From NCBI GenBank assembly GCA_036365515.1, contig CM070874.1, forward strand, positions 242,798,430 through 242,862,429: a DNA stretch of 64,000 bases. Direction: 5' to 3'. Source of the DNA: Torymus aiolomorphi. Taxonomy: Eukaryota > Arthropoda > Insecta > Hymenoptera > Torymidae. Below the pieces are notes generated by a model. That model did no database searches, was not told the DNA's origin, and saw only the letters and a program-made list of their open reading frames with translations. Made by a program: the position numbers and the translations under genes. Shown piece by piece: positions 46,047 through 60,562 of the stretch (the first letter of the stretch is position 1; each line of letters starts with the position of its first letter).

Positions 46047-46932
46047 GCTCTGCTGAATTTATAACTTAATTTATTTATTATCTAGCAGTTTACCACTGCT
46101 ATTATAAATGAAAAATAATAGTTAAATGAAACATTTACAATATAATATAATTATTTGTATATTACAGTTATTTAGATAATTAATTTAATTGAAGATATAG
46201 ACAAATTTATTGTTATTACAATTATAATGTTCCGACATAACTGAAGAATGGGACAAAATAAGAACTTCTAAATATATTCTGCCCTAATGAAAAGATGGGA
46301 TATTTGGGTTATTGGGTATAGATGGGCAATTGATATACGATAAATGGGCCCTATGGGTTTTCCTTGCGGGTCCCATATGACTGATATAAAACTAGTTAAC
46401 ATTTTTTTTCGGATTACAAACATTTTATTCGAATAATAATCAATATTACTTCTTATACTACTTTGATAAAAGTATATTTTTATTATAAATTAAGGCTACA
46501 ACTGTAAATAAACAATAAAGACACGTAACATACCTGTATAAGGGAATAAGATTATTATAAATGATATTGTTATTAATGTAGAGAAATGATGTTTAAGGAG
46601 CCTCGTGCTCGCGCTACTCGACTCCGACTCGTGGTAGCAAATTCACACGAAGCCGGAGCCGAGCGCGCCCACGTGTACTCGATTTTGGCAGCTACCATGA
46701 ACAGTTGCGACGACGTCAGCGACAGCGCGAGGAGGCCACTACATGGCGATGCTGTTTCTATTAAAAAAACAGAGAAGATATTTTACATAAAGTCAGCTGC
46801 TCAAAATTTTAGAATTGTTTATGTTTAATTTGTGAGTTAACTAATATTTTTTATTAAACAAAATTTTTTCTGATTCTTTATTAAAAACCATTTAAAATGA
46901 GCCCTGGAACGATATTAGCAAACATTTAAAAT
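46047..46932. repeat. body of the large fold-back family, with GC-rich block
   Basis: It aligns with 56,285-56,800 (and 60,560-61,070 in mirror image): ATATGCTCTGCT near the start, then a GC-rich block at about 46,590-46,760. The block encodes ANSHEAGAERAHVYSIL in one frame. No complete gene is present. Confidence 0.7.
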
Positions 46933-49900
46933 GATCCATTTGGAAAGTCTCAGATCGCTACTTATTAGTATACCTTCATCTGAAAAAAAGAAAATAATAA
47001 GTACAGCAGAATATTTTTGATTGGACAAAATTTTTACTGAATCTTTATTAAAGTCCCTTTCAAATAAGCCCTGATCGATGTTCGCAAACCCACTTGAAAA
47101 GAATTGTATATTTTTTTAATCTCAGTAGAAACCAATAATTGGTATTTTTGAGAACCTGCTGGATTTGAGATCTTAATATTATTCATATATCTTATGTCAT
47201 GGATCTTGTCGCTGAATTTTCTCAAAGCGTGAAAAATATATAACATCTATTTTCAACAATATTTTCAACAGGCATTTATACTTTCCTAAATTTTCAATGG
47301 GAGACGCTTACACTGTTAATTTGTAAACTTCATATCTATTCGAAACTGAATTTTATAAGTAATCTATTATTATGTGTACCAAAGCTAAAATTAATATACT
47401 ATAAAAAAGTTGCAATCAAATTAGTGGAAAGACAATTAACAATTGTATATTCCAATGCGCATACAAATACTTCTTACTCAATAATTTTCAAATAAAATAT
47501 GGTGTTCTTATTAAAGCTTCGTTTCATGAATTTCATAAACTATGTAATCTACAAACTTATAACTCATTAAGATCCATAATACAATTATTTAATTTTCAAC
47601 TTAACACTGAATAGTTTATGAAATTTCATGAAGCGGAGGCTTAATAAGAAAACCATATTTTATTTGAAAATTATTGGTTATGGTGTATACGTCTGTGCAT
47701 TTGAATTTGCAATTGCTAAATTGTCTTTCAACTACTTTATTGCAACTTTTTTATAGTCATTTACTTTTAGCTTTGGCACACGATAATATAGATTACTTAT
47801 AAAATTGTTTCGAATAGATATGAAGATTACAAATAAAGTTAAGCGTCTCCTATTGAAAATTTAGGACAGTAAATAAAAATATTATTACTTATTAGCCAGT
47901 CAAAAATATTGTTTAATATAAATATTTAATATATTTTTCATGCTTTGAAAAAATCAGCTACAAGATCCATGACATGAGATATATGAATAATATTAAGATC
48001 TCAAATCCAGCAGGTTGTCGAAAAAGCCCTGATCGATGTTCGCAAACCCACTTGAAAAGAATTGTATATTTTTTAATGTCAGTAGAAACCAATAATTGGT
48101 ATTTTTGACAACCTGCTGGATTTGAGATCTTAATATTATTCATATATCTTATGTCATGGATCTTGTCGCTGAATTTTCTCAAAGCATGAAAAATATATAA
48201 CATCTATTTTCAACAATATTTTCAACAGGCATTTATACTTTCCTAAATTTTCAATGGGAGACGCTTACACTGTTAATACACTCTATTTGTAAACTTCATA
48301 CCTATTCGAAACTGAATTTTATAAGCAATCTATTATTATGTGTACCAAAGCTAAAAGTAAAATACTATAAAAAAGTTGCAATCAAATTAGTTGAAAGACA
48401 ACTAACAATTGTATATTCCAATGCGCATACAAATACTTCTTACTCAATAATTTTCAAATAAAATATGGTGTTCTTATTAAGGCTTCGTTTCATGAATTTC
48501 ATAAACTATGTAATCTACAAACTTATAACTCATTAAGATCCATAATACAATTATTTAATTTTCAACTTAACACTGAATAGTTTATGAAATTGTATAAAGC
48601 GGAGGCTTAATAAGAAAACCATATTTTATTTGAAAATTATTGGTTATGGAGTATACGTCTGTGCATTTGAATTTGCAAGTGCTAAATTGTCTTTCAATTA
48701 CTTTATTGCAACTTTTTTATAGTCATTTACTTTTAGCTTTGGCACACGATAATATAGATTACTTATAAAATTGTTTCGAATAGATATGAAGATTACAAAT
48801 AAAGATAAGCGTCTCCTATTGAAAATTTAGGACAGTAAATAAAAATATTATTACTTATAAGCCAGTCAAAAATATTGTTGAAAGTAAATATTTAATATAT
48901 TTGTTATGCTTTGAAAAAATCAGCTACAAGATCCATGACATGAGATATATGAATTATATTAAGATCTCAAATCCAGCAGGTTGTCGAAAAAGCCCTGATC
49001 GATGTTCGCTAACCCACTTGAAAAGAATTGTATATTTATTTAATGTCAGTAGAAACCAATAATTGGTATTTTTGACAACCTGCTGGATTTGAGATCTTAA
49101 TATTATTCATATATCTTATGCCATGGATCTTGTCGCTGAATTTTCTCAAAGCATGAAAAATATATTAAACATCTATTTTCAACAATATTTTCAACAGGCA
49201 TTTATGCTTTCCTAAATTTTCAATGGGAGACGGTTACACTGTTAATACACTCTATTTGTAAACTTCATACCTATACGAAACTAAATTTTATAAGTAATCT
49301 ATTATTATGTGTACCAAAGCTAAAAGTAAAGTACTACAAAAAAGTTGCAATCAAATTAGTTGAAAGACAATTAACAATTGTATATTCCAATGCGCATACA
49401 AATACTTCTTACTCAATAATTTTCAAATAAAATATGGTGTTCTTATTAAGGCTTCGTTTCATGAATTTCATAAACTATGTAATCTACAAACTTATAACTC
49501 ATTAAGATCCATAATACAATTATTTAATTTTCAACTTAACACTGAATAGTTTATGAAATTTCATGAAGCGGAGGCTTAATAAGAAAACCATATTTTATTT
49601 GAAAATTATTGGTTATGGAGTATACGTCTGTGCATTTGAATTTGCAATTGCTAAATTGTCTTTCAACTACTTTATTGCAACTTTTTTATAGTCATTTACT
49701 TTTAGCTTTGGCACACGATAATATAGATTACTTATAAAATTGTTTCGAATAGATATGAAGATTACAAATAGAGTTAAGCGTCTCCTATTGAAAATTTAGG
49801 ACAGTAAATAAAAATATTATTACTTATAAGCCAGTCAAAAATATTGTTGAAAATAAATATTTAATATATTTTTCATTCTTTGAAAAAAATCAACTACAAG

Positions 49901-50175
49901 ATCCATGACATGAGATATATGAATAATATTAAGATCTCAAATCCAGCAGGTTGTCGAAAATACCAATTATTGGTTTCTACTGACATTTAAAAAATATACA
50001 ATTCTTTTCAAGTCGGTTTGAGAACATCGATCAGGGCATATTTGAAAGGCACTTTAATAAAGATTCAGTAAAAATATTGTCGAATCAAAAATATTCTGCT
50101 GTACTTATGATTTTCTTTTTTTCAGGTAAAGGTATATACTAATAAGTAGTGAATCTGAGACTTTCCAAATGGATC
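46933..50175. repeat. 3.2-kb palindrome made of three ~965-bp tandem units
   Basis: GATCCATTT at 46,933 mirrors AAATGGATC at 50,175 (centre ~48,554). Inside, the unit marked by TTTGAGATCTTAATATTATT recurs at about 47,162, 48,118 and 49,087. Its reversed partner (AATAATATTAAGATCTCAAA) recurs at about 47,985, 48,951 and 49,924, so each unit is itself an inverted repeat. The same family forms the arms at 52,300-54,500 and 61,700-63,900. Confidence 0.85.
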
Positions 50176-50339
50176 ATAAAGAAAATATAACCACATATAC
50201 CAATTAAAAGCAAATTTTTTCTCAATCAATATTTTATACAAAAAATTTCAGGATTGAGTAAAGAAAATGAGAATACTTAAGTTATCACAAAAAATTGCAA
50301 AGAATAACAACTTTCCACATTAGAGGGGTTAGAAGCTAA

Positions 50340-51216
50340 AAAGGGCTTACCGAATCTATGCTTGTAGGTGACTTCGCTGTCTTGTTGTCTCAAATGGGTG
50401 ATCACCTCCAAGTGATAGACGCGACGAAAGAATCAAAACCTACCAGGACACCGTACAACCGCCGCTGTCATCGCTGGGAACGCCACGGACGAGACGATTC
50501 TATCGCAAATTCGAAAGCACGTACGAGACACGGCAGCTACGGAAGCCCGGTCGGTTCACGTCCGACCATGCGAATAAGACCGAGCGAGCGAGCGAGCGAG
50601 CGTGCGCTATCTTGCTATGTGCTAATATAATTTTTGGAATATGCTCAGCCGCGCAGTGCTGCCACTTTTCTGAAAGCTTGAGTTTTGACAAATTCAAATC
50701 ATAACCTTAAATTCTAAGCTATACAGGTACATTTAATTTCTATTTCTCTACAATATCAAATTGCACATGTACTAAATGATACACTTACTAAATGATACAA
50801 AATTAACTATTAAAAATTATCTTGCCTGTAATAATTATGCAATTTTGTTGTAGATATAGAGAAGAAAAACTCATCAAGATACGCGCAGATGTGCTTGCTT
50901 TATCTTTTCTCGCAGTCAAAATCAAGCTTTTAGAGAAGTGGCAGCACTGCTCGGCTGCGCATACTCAAAAAATTATATTAGCACATAGCAAGATAGCGCA
51001 CGCTCGCTCGCTCGCTCGCTCGCTCGGTCTTATTCGCATGGTCGGACGTGAACCAACAGGGCTTCCGTACAAGATAGCGCACGCTCGCTCGCTCGCTCGC
51101 TCGCTCGGTCTTATTCGCATGGTCGGACGTGAACCAACCAGGCTTCCGTAGGCAGCACCAACAGCTGATTGAATTGTTTGTATAAGAAATGCCTACCGAG
51201 GCTGCCGTGCGCATGT
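50340..51216. repeat. inverted repeat with (CGAG)n/(CGCT)n tracts
   Basis: GTCCGACCATGCGAATAAGA followed by CGAGCGAG runs (50,560-50,615) is mirrored at 50,990-51,045. A ~72-bp segment of the right arm is then duplicated in tandem (51,063-51,135). The frames here come from the repeats. GC-rich segments are shared with 54,900-55,250 (for example CAATTCAGTCAGCTGTTGG-like). Confidence 0.8.
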
Positions 51217-51223
51217 CTCGTCC

Positions 51224-51356
51224 CCCTATTGAAAAATATCGCGCGATTATCGTGCGATAAATCGCGCGAATAATCGCGCGAATAATCGCGCGATGATCGT
51301 GCCAGTTTATCGACCATTTTCTGGCGCGATAATCGTGCGATAATCGCGCGAGTTAA
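51224..51356. repeat. word array (AATCGCGCGA words) at the left end of the outer palindrome
   Basis: About nine GCGCGAT/ATCGCGC words immediately inside the CCCTATTGAAAAATATC terminus. A further single AATCGCGCGATTAATCGG lies at 51,552. It differs in word from every other array in the window. Confidence 0.75.
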
Positions 51357-52049
51357 CCGAAATTCAACATTAAAAAATAAGTTTTATTTCCACAGCTGTG
51401 TACGTGCTTGCGTAATTGACAAACATTATGACTGTAAATGTATCAGTGCGTAACTGCAGTGTTAATGTACACCCGAGGGAAGTTAATTCTTTCCGAACGT
51501 GCCGGGTGAATTCAAAATCTTGGAATCCCATTGGACTATTCAAGTGTTATTAATCGCGCGATTAATCGGAAAATTTTTATAAAAACAATTACACCAAAAA
51601 TATGTATAAAAATTACTTTTAATAAGAACGAATTACTTTCAAAAGTTATAGATTATACTGAAAAAATTTAGCTGATTTCAGCTGGACATCATGCCAAAAC
51701 GTCACCTGATTATCAGGTGATTAGCACCTAAAAATCATGTTGATATTATCTCTTAAATAACATTGTTTTTACATTTTGCTATGAAAAATCGAGTTTTTCT
51801 CGCAGTCAAAGCAATTAATTAAATTTTTAAACTTTTATCTATGACTAACATATGTATTATAACCATGTCCACATAAAAATATTTCGTAAGTTCTTACGTG
51901 AGAACTTACGTAAGCTCTCATCACTCGGTGTGCGAATAAGTAAATTAAAAATTAAAAAATAAAGACATGTAACATACATGTATATTGGAATAATATTATC
52001 ATAAATGATATTGTTCTTAATGTGGAGAAAGGATAAATGATGTTTAATG

Positions 52050-52195
52050 AGCCACGTGCTCGCGCTACTCGACACCGACCCGTGATATAGCAAATTTACA
52101 CGAGGTCGGAGCCGAGCGCGCCCACGTGTACTTCGATATTAGCTGCTACCATGAACAGTTGCGACGACGTCGGCCACACTACGAGGAGGCGAAAT
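52050..52195 (+). repeat. GC-rich block, copy 2 of the fold-back family
   Basis: Matches 46,590-46,760, 56,610-56,780 and, reversed, 60,570-60,740 (phrases GAGCCGAGCGCGCCCACGTG and ATGAACAGTTGCGACGACGT). Copies differ by indels, so one shared protein is doubtful. Confidence 0.75.
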
Positions 52196-54514
52196 CTTGA
52201 CGATGATATTGATATTAAAAGAACAGAGAAGATATTTCACATGGGGTCAGCAGATCAAATTTTTGAATCCTTTAGGCTTTGTGAGTTATAACTATAATAA
52301 TTTTTATTCAACAAAAATGTTTCTGATTCTTTATTACAAACTATTTAAAATGTGTGCAGGAACAATATTGGTAAACCGTCTTGAAAAGAATTCTATATTT
52401 TTTAAATATCAATATAAACCAATAATTGGTATTTTTGTCAACCCGCTGGATTTCAGATCATAATATTATTCATATATCTCATGTTATGGATCTTGCCGCT
52501 AAAGTTGCTCAAAGCATGAAAAATCCATTAAACATCTATTTTCAACAATATTTTCAACAGACTTATAAGTAATAACACTTATATTTACTTTCCTAAATTT
52601 CCAATGGGAGCCATTTACACTGTTAATAAACTCTCTTTCTAATCTTCATATCTATTCCAAATTCAATTTCATAAGTAATCTATTATTATATGTGCAAAAG
52701 CCAAAAGTAAATTAATATGTAAAAAAGTTGCAATCAAAGTAGTTGAAAAACGATTTAGCAATTGTATACTCCAATGCGCAGACAAATACTTCTTACTCAT
52801 TAATTTTCAAATACAATATGGTGTTCTTAGTAAGTCTTCGCTTCATGTGAAATTTCATAAATTATGTAAATTACAATCTTATAAATCATTAAGATCCATA
52901 ATCCAATTATTTAATTGTAATTTACACTGAATAGTTTATGAAATTTCATGATGCGAAGGTTTAATAAGAAAACCATATTTTACTTGAAAATTATTGAGTA
53001 AGAAGTTCTTGTCTGGGCATTGAAATATACAATTGCTAAATTATTTTTCAACTACGTTGTTTGCAACTTTTTTACATAGTAATTTACTTTTAGCTTTGGC
53101 ACACATAATAATAGATTACTTATAAAATTCTGTTTCGAGTAGATATCAAGAATACATGTAGAGTTTATTAACAGTGTAAGCGGCTTCCATTGAAAATGTA
53201 GGAAAGTAAATATAAATTTTATTACTTACAAGCCTTTCAAAAATATTATTGAAAATAGATATTTAATGTATTTTTCATTTTATGACAATATTCAGCAACA
53301 AAATCCTCAAACTATGCAAATGGATCATAAAATAAATATAAACATATTCTACAAATAAAAAGCAAATTTTTTCCCAATGCTACAAATTACAAGCCACATT
53401 TTTAGCCAAAGCTAAAAGTAAATTAGTATAAAAAAGTTGCAATCAAAGTAGTTGAAAACAATTTAGCAATTGTATACTCCATTACGCAGACAAATATTTC
53501 TTACTCAATAATTTTCAAATAAAATATGGTGCTCTTATTAAGCATTCGCTTCATGTGAAAATTCATAAATTATGTAATTTACAATCTTACAAATCATTAA
53601 GATCCATAAGTCAATTATTTAATTGTAGTTTACACTAAAAAGTTTATCAAATTTCATGATGCGAAGGTTTAGTAAGAAAACCATATTTTATTTGAAAATT
53701 ATTGAGTAAGAAGTTCTGGTCTGGGTATTGGAATATAAATGGCTAAATTATTTTTCAACTACTTTGATTGCAACTTTTTTACATAGTAATTTACTTTTAG
53801 CTTCGGCACACATAATAATAGATTATTTATAAAATTCTGTTTCGTGTAGATATCAAGAATACATGTAGAGTTTATTAACAGTGTAAGCGGCTTCCATTGA
53901 AAATGTAGGAAAGTAAATATAAATTTTATTACTTACAAGCCTTTCAAAAATATTGTTGAAAATAGATATTTAATGTATTTTTCATTTTATGACAATATTC
54001 AGAAACAAAATCCTCAAACTTTGCAAATGGATCATAAAATAAATATAAACATATTCTACAAATAAAAAGCAAATTTTTTCCTAATGCCACATTTTCTGCC
54101 AAAGCTAAAAGTAAATTAGTGTAAAAAAGTTGGAATCAAAGTAGTTGAAAAACAATTTAGCAATTGTATACTCCATTACGCAGACAAATATTTCTTACTC
54201 AATAATTTTCAAATAAAATATGGTGCTCTTATTAAGCCTTCGCTTCATGTGAAAATTCATAAATTATGTAATTTACAATCTTACAAATCATTAAGATCCA
54301 TAAGTCAATTATTTAATTGTAGTTTACACTGAAAAGTTTATCAAATTTCATGATGCAAAGGTTAAGTAAGAAAACCATATTTTATTTGAAAATTATTGAG
54401 AAAAAGTTCTTGTCTGGGTATTGGAATATACAATTGCTAAATTGTTTTTCAATTACTTTGATTGCAACTTTTTACATAGTAATTTACTTTTAGCTTTCGC
54501 ACACATAATAATAG

Positions 54515-55652
54515 ATTACTTATAAGATTCAGGTTTGAGTAGATATCAAGAATACATATAGAGTTTATTAACAGTGTAAGCCGCTGAATAAGTTAAAATT
54601 CATGTATGTAAATTCTGATATTACTAGCTTACATGTTATACGTTCAAAATAAGCAATGAAGGGGCCAACCCGTTACCACACCACATCCATTGAAAGCCAA
54701 GGCCAGATCGAGGCACATATTGGTACTTAGTAGCACTACATACTGTTGAGAACATCCTCAGTCTGATGGTTGAGAATCATTCATCTTTTCTGCTGCCTCA
54801 GGTACCTCCAACAAGAGAAAAGTACAAACAGCCCACCCACCCATTAAAGAGGTTAGGAGTGAGAAAGAACTTACAGAATCTATGCTTTACCGCCGACTGC
54901 GTTGTTTTATTGTCTCAGATGAATCACCACCGAACGATGGACGCGAAGAATGAACCAACACCCACCAGGACACCGTACTGCAGCAGCCGCTGTCATATCG
55001 TTGCGAATGTCGAACAAGACACGTGTACGGCAGTGTCGGACGTTGGTCTACCTATACAAACAATTCAGTCAGCTGTTGGCGCTCCCGGCCGCTTGGGATA
55101 TAATCGTCTCGTCCGTAAAAAGGCTGTCCGACGCTGCCGTGCACGTGTCTTGTTCGGCATTCGCAACGATGACAGCGGCTGCTGCAGTACGGTGTCCTGG
55201 TGGGTAAATTGGTTCCTTCTTCACGTCCATCGTTTGGTGGTGACTCCTCTCAGACAGTAAGACAGCGGAGTCGGCGGTAAAGCATAGACTATGTAAGTTC
55301 TTTCTCACTCCTAACCTTTTTAATGGGTGGGTGGGCTGTTTGTACTTTTCTCTTGTTGGAGGTATCTGAATCAGCAGAAGAGATGAATGATTCTCAACCA
55401 TCAGGCTGAGGATGTTCTCAACAGTATGTAGTGCTACTAAGTACCAATATGTGCCTCGATCTGGCCTTCGCTTTCAGTGGATGTGGTGTGGTAACGGGTT
55501 GGCCCCTTCATTGCTTATTTTGAACGTATAACATGTAAGCTAGTAATATCAGAATTTACATACATGAATTTTAACTTATTCAGCGGCTTACACTGTTAAT
55601 AAACTCTATATGTATTCTTGATATCTACTCAAACCTGAATCTTATAAGTAAT
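54515..55652. repeat. central inverted repeat of the outer palindrome
   Basis: Arms of about 569 bp meet at ~55,083 with little or no spacer. They begin and end at the same ATTACTTATAAG / CTTATAAGTAAT sequence. The GC-richer middle gives mirrored frames (54,766 and 55,401) beginning MVENHSS, which I take as symmetry artefacts. Confidence 0.9.
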
Positions 55653-56609
55653 ATCCCTGTTGAAAATATCCACGCGGATTTCCACGTGGATAATCCATGT
55701 GGATATCCTCGTGGATTTCCACGTGGATTGACATGGATTCCACATGGATTCAAATGGATATCCGCGTGGATCATCCACGCGGATATCCATGATGAAAATC
55801 CATGTGGATTATTTGAAATCCATGTGGATTCTGAGAACCAGCCCGATTTGAAAAATCCACGTGGCTTCCAACTAATCCACATGGATGTAGACAATTCGGC
55901 TGAAAAAATTCATATGAGACTCACTTGAATCTCACGTGATTCTCAGGTGAGTCATGCCAAATTCTCATGTAAGTCTCATGCGAGTCTCATATTTCCACTA
56001 ACAATATTAAATGAATTAATACTATTTTTTACTGTAATTAATTGTTTAAATTAATTTAATCGTTTTAATTTATTTTCTAATATGAAACTAGAGATGTAAA
56101 TAAAACAAACTGAAAAAATTAAACAGATGTATATATTTTTAAATGTTTTATTTTATAAAAGTATAAAAATATGTATTTCGGTACAAATAGTATTTTCGCC
56201 ACCCTGAATATGACCAAATAGAGCGTATGCCCTATTGAAAAAATCTTGTGATCAATTACATGATTTTTTCCAAAATCCGGGAATATGCTCTGCTTGATAT
56301 ATAACTCAATTTATTTATTATTTAGTAGTTTAATACTGCTTATAAATGAAGAATAACAGTTTAATGAAACTTTGAACGATAATATATTATCGTGCAAATG
56401 TTTCATTAGAATGTTAGTATAATTATTTGCAAGTATTACATTTTAAAAAATAATCAATTTAATTAAAAATATAGAATTAACTTTATTATTATAACAATTG
56501 TAATGTACCGATACAACTGTAAGTAAATAATAGAGACATGTAACACACCTACAACATTAGAATAATTTTATTGATCATATTTTGCTTAATGTGGAAAAAG
56601 AAGAAACGA

Positions 56610-56790
56610 TGTTCAACGAGCCTCGTGCTCACGCTCTCGACGCCGACCCGTGATAGCAAATTCACACGAGGCCGGCGCCGAGCGCGCCTACGTGTACTCG
56701 ATATTAGTAGATACCGCAAGAACAGTCACGATGGCGACGGCGACATAGCGCGCGAGGAGGCGACGTCTTGGCGATGTTGTCCCCGTTGAC
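56610..56790 (+). repeat. GC-rich block, copy 3 (left arm)
   Basis: Contains TAGCAAATTCACACGAGGCC and the 60,570-60,740 mirror copy in the right arm. The conserved frame includes ANSHEAGAERAYVYSIL. It may be a decayed coding core or a functional non-coding element; no complete gene is visible. Confidence 0.7.
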
Positions 56791-59700
56791 AGAACTCAGC
56801 TGAAATTTTGCGTCAAACCTCATATAACAGAACAAAGTCGAAAGTATCTTTCAAATTTGTGTCCTGACTGGTCTTGGTGAATTCACATATAGTTATAAAA
56901 GCACTTCACATATAAAGAGTATTGACATGTGGATGACTTTATTAATATTGTGGATAGTTTATAAATTTTAATCCATTTTTAAATAAATTGTTTGCACATT
57001 CATTATTTTATTTCATATAATTGAGGTTTTTTGTCCACCACTCACTGTTATAGTCTAATATACATTTTAAAATATTTTAAATTATATATTTATTCATTTT
57101 GTTATTTTGTTATAGGCACATCTCCTTTGAGATCCACAATTCAGTTGTTCGTTGATAGATTTAAGACTTGGGTGGCTTTAGCGTAAGTAATATATTTGGA
57201 CCCAATGAACTAAATAATATTGTAGATCTCTTATACAAGAGGACCAAAATCAACTTTAATGCAAACTGTAGCTAAAGAGACCAAGTACCTATAAGCATAC
57301 AAAATTTTCTAATTACATAGAATATTTTATATACTTATGGCTACGTAGTGCCTTTAGTTACAACTTTTATTAGTCGATAAGTCACTTATGGGCTGGGTGA
57401 CTTTATCGCAGGAAATATTGGGATCATATGGACAAAATACCTTGATCATATTTGACTATAACAGTTATGACATGTACATATTACTTTTACAAATAAAATT
57501 TTCATTTAACATGAAATTTTTACAAAATCATACTTACATTTTCTTTTATTTTAAAATAATGTTTTAATAAAATACTTCACCATTATAGTCACAAAGAATC
57601 ATATCACATATGATGCCATTAGGTCCATCGGGTTCTAATATATCCAGCGGTAAAGTCACTCATCCTATATTAAGTACTTATAAATGTGGATTTTTTATAA
57701 TTAATTATGGTATTAATTTATTTATATTAGGACTAGTTCTATGTATAAATGAATAATGTGAAAGAGTTTAAATTATACGATGACTCATATTAAATAGTAT
57801 TGACATGTGCGTAGCTTGGACTGTACGTTCTTTAATGTTATATTTATACTTATCGCAAGTATTTTATACATAATACTATATAAGTTATTGTTATAAAATT
57901 TACAGCTAAAGAAGAAACCCATGCTTTATTGTTTAATGCTTCTTAAGTACTCATAAATGTAGATTTTTTATAATAAATTATGATATTAATTTATCTATAT
58001 TATGAGCAGTTCTATTTATAAATGAATAACGTGAAAGAGTTAAAATTATATAATTACTCATATTAAATAGTATTGACATGTGCGTAGCTTGGACTGTACT
58101 TTCTTTAATGTTATATTTATACTTATTCGCAAGTATTTGATATATAACTCTATACAATTTCCAATAAAAGAAGAAACCCACACATTATTGCTAAATGATA
58201 CTTAATCATTAAAGTATATAGTTTTACAGCTTGTTTATTAAATGCAGCAATACATTAAAAACAATATTATTTTCATAGGCAGCTTTTACAAACTGTAAGC
58301 TCTATTTTATTGATTAAATAGCATTTAGCAATAATGTATTGGAGACAGGCCAGAATAAAAAATACATGAAAGTCTAAGGCCTTACCTAGATATAAACCTG
58401 AAGAACATAATAAGCGCGAAGGTGGCAACTAGACTTAACCTATAGGCAACGTCTGCGAGAAACTCGGCATGGCAACAGAGATGACAGCAAGGCCAGCAGC
58501 ATGTCTTTCTTAAAGGAGCCACAATGAACCCTCTTTCACGTCATTAATCGTTACTCGTAACCCATGAACACGAGAGCGCAAGTTGCAACACGTTGTTTGA
58601 TGACTACAGCGCCCACATGTGTTTATTGAGAGTTTGAGAACTAGAGAGAGAGAGGAAGAGAGAGGAAGAGAGAGGGACGCCTGTACGGAAATGCATGTGC
58701 GCGACAGTCATAATCAAATGCCGCGTGTTGCAACCGGTGCTTACGCTTCAAGAGTTATGACGACAGAAGTCCGAACGTGAGAGAGAGGGTTCATTGTGGC
58801 TTCTTGAAGAAAGACCTGCTGCTGTCCATGCTGTAATCTCTGAGGTCATGCTGAGTTTCTCGCAGACGTTGCCTCTGGTTGCCTATAGGTTAAGTCTATC
58901 CGTCACCTTCACGCTTATTATATTCTCCAGGTTTATATCTAGGTAAGGCCTTAAACTTTCATGTTTTTTTTATTCTATCCTGTCTCCAATACATTATTGC
59001 TAAATGCTATTTAATCATTAAAATAGAGCTTACAGTTTGTAAAAGGTTATATGTTATGAATATAATATTGTTTTTAATGTATTGCTGCATTTAATAAACA
59101 AGCTGTAAAACAATATACTTTAATGAACAAGTATCATTTGGCAATAATTTCTTTCTTGGCAATAGTTTACTTCTTTTGTTGGAAATTGTATAGAGTTATA
59201 TATAAAATACTTGCAAATAAGCATAAATATAACTTTAAAGAAAGTACAGTCCAAGCTACGCACATGTCAATACTATTTAATATGAGTAATTATATAATTT
59301 TAACTCTTTCACATTTTTTATTTATAAATAGAACTGGTCATAATATAGATAAATTAATACCATAATTTATTATAAAAAATCCACATTTATGAGTACTTAA
59401 GAAGCATTAAACAATAATGCATGGGTTTCTTCTTTAGCTGTAAATTTTATAACAATAACTTATATAGTATTATGTATAAAATACTTGCGAATAAGTATAA
59501 ATATAACATTAAAGAAAGTACAGTCCAAGCTACGCACATGTCAATACTATTTAATATGAGTCATCGTATAATTTAAACTCTTTCACATTATTCATTTATA
59601 CATAGAACGAGTCCTAATATAAATAAATTAATACCATAATTGGTTATAAAAAATCCACATTTATAAGTACTTAATATAGGATGAGTGACTTTACCGCTGG

Positions 59701-60562
59701 ATATATTAGAACCCGATGGACCTAATGGCATCATATGTGATATGATTCTTTGTGACCATAATGGTGAAGTATTTTATTAAAACATTATTTTAAAATAAAA
59801 GAAAATGTAAGTATGATTTTGTAAAAATGTCATGTTAAATAAAAATTTTATTTGTAAAAATAATACATACATGTCATAACTGTTATAGTCAAATATGATC
59901 AAGGTATTTTGTCCATATAATCCCAATATTTCCTGCGATAAAGTCACCCAGATAAGTGACTTATCGACTAATAAAAGTTGTAACTAAAGGCACTACGTAG
60001 CCATGAGTATATAAAATATTCTATGTAATTAGAAAATTTTGTATGCTTATATTATAGGTACTTGGTCTCTTTAGCTACAGTTTGCACATGATTAAAGTTG
60101 ATTTTGGTCCTCTTGTATAAGAGATCTACAATATTATTTAGTTCATTGGGTCCAAATATATTACTTACGCTAAAGCCACCCAAGTCTTAAATCTATCAAC
60201 GAACAACTGAATTGTGGATCTCAAAGGAGATGTGCCTATAACAAAATAACAAAATGAATAAATATATAATTTAAAATATTTTAAAATGTATATTAGACTA
60301 TAACAGTGAGTGGTGGACAAAAAACCTCAATTATATGAAATAAAATAATGAATGTGCAAACAATTTATTTAAAAATGGATTAAAATTTATAAACTATCCA
60401 CAATATTAATAAAGTCATCCACATGTCAATACTCTTTTATATGTGAAGTGCTTTTATAACTATATGTGAATTCACCAAGACCAGTCAGGACACAAATTTG
60501 AAAGATACTTTCGACTTTGTTCTGTTATATGAGGTTTGACGCAAAATTTCAGCTGAGTTCTG

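Noticed and set aside
47034..48203. Duplicate frames beginning MLYIFHALRKFSDKI
   Set aside because: Repeated because the ~965-bp unit is repeated; AT-rich with no recognisable domain.
54766..55401. Paired frames beginning MVENHSS
   Set aside because: Mirror copies across the palindrome centre; no domain, promoter or splice support.
55625..55928. Trp-Ile-Ser-rich frames (also 8,581-9,302 and 61,436-61,724)
   Set aside because: They arise from TCCACGTGGAT and TCCAGTTGGA word arrays and appear on both strands because the words are palindromic.
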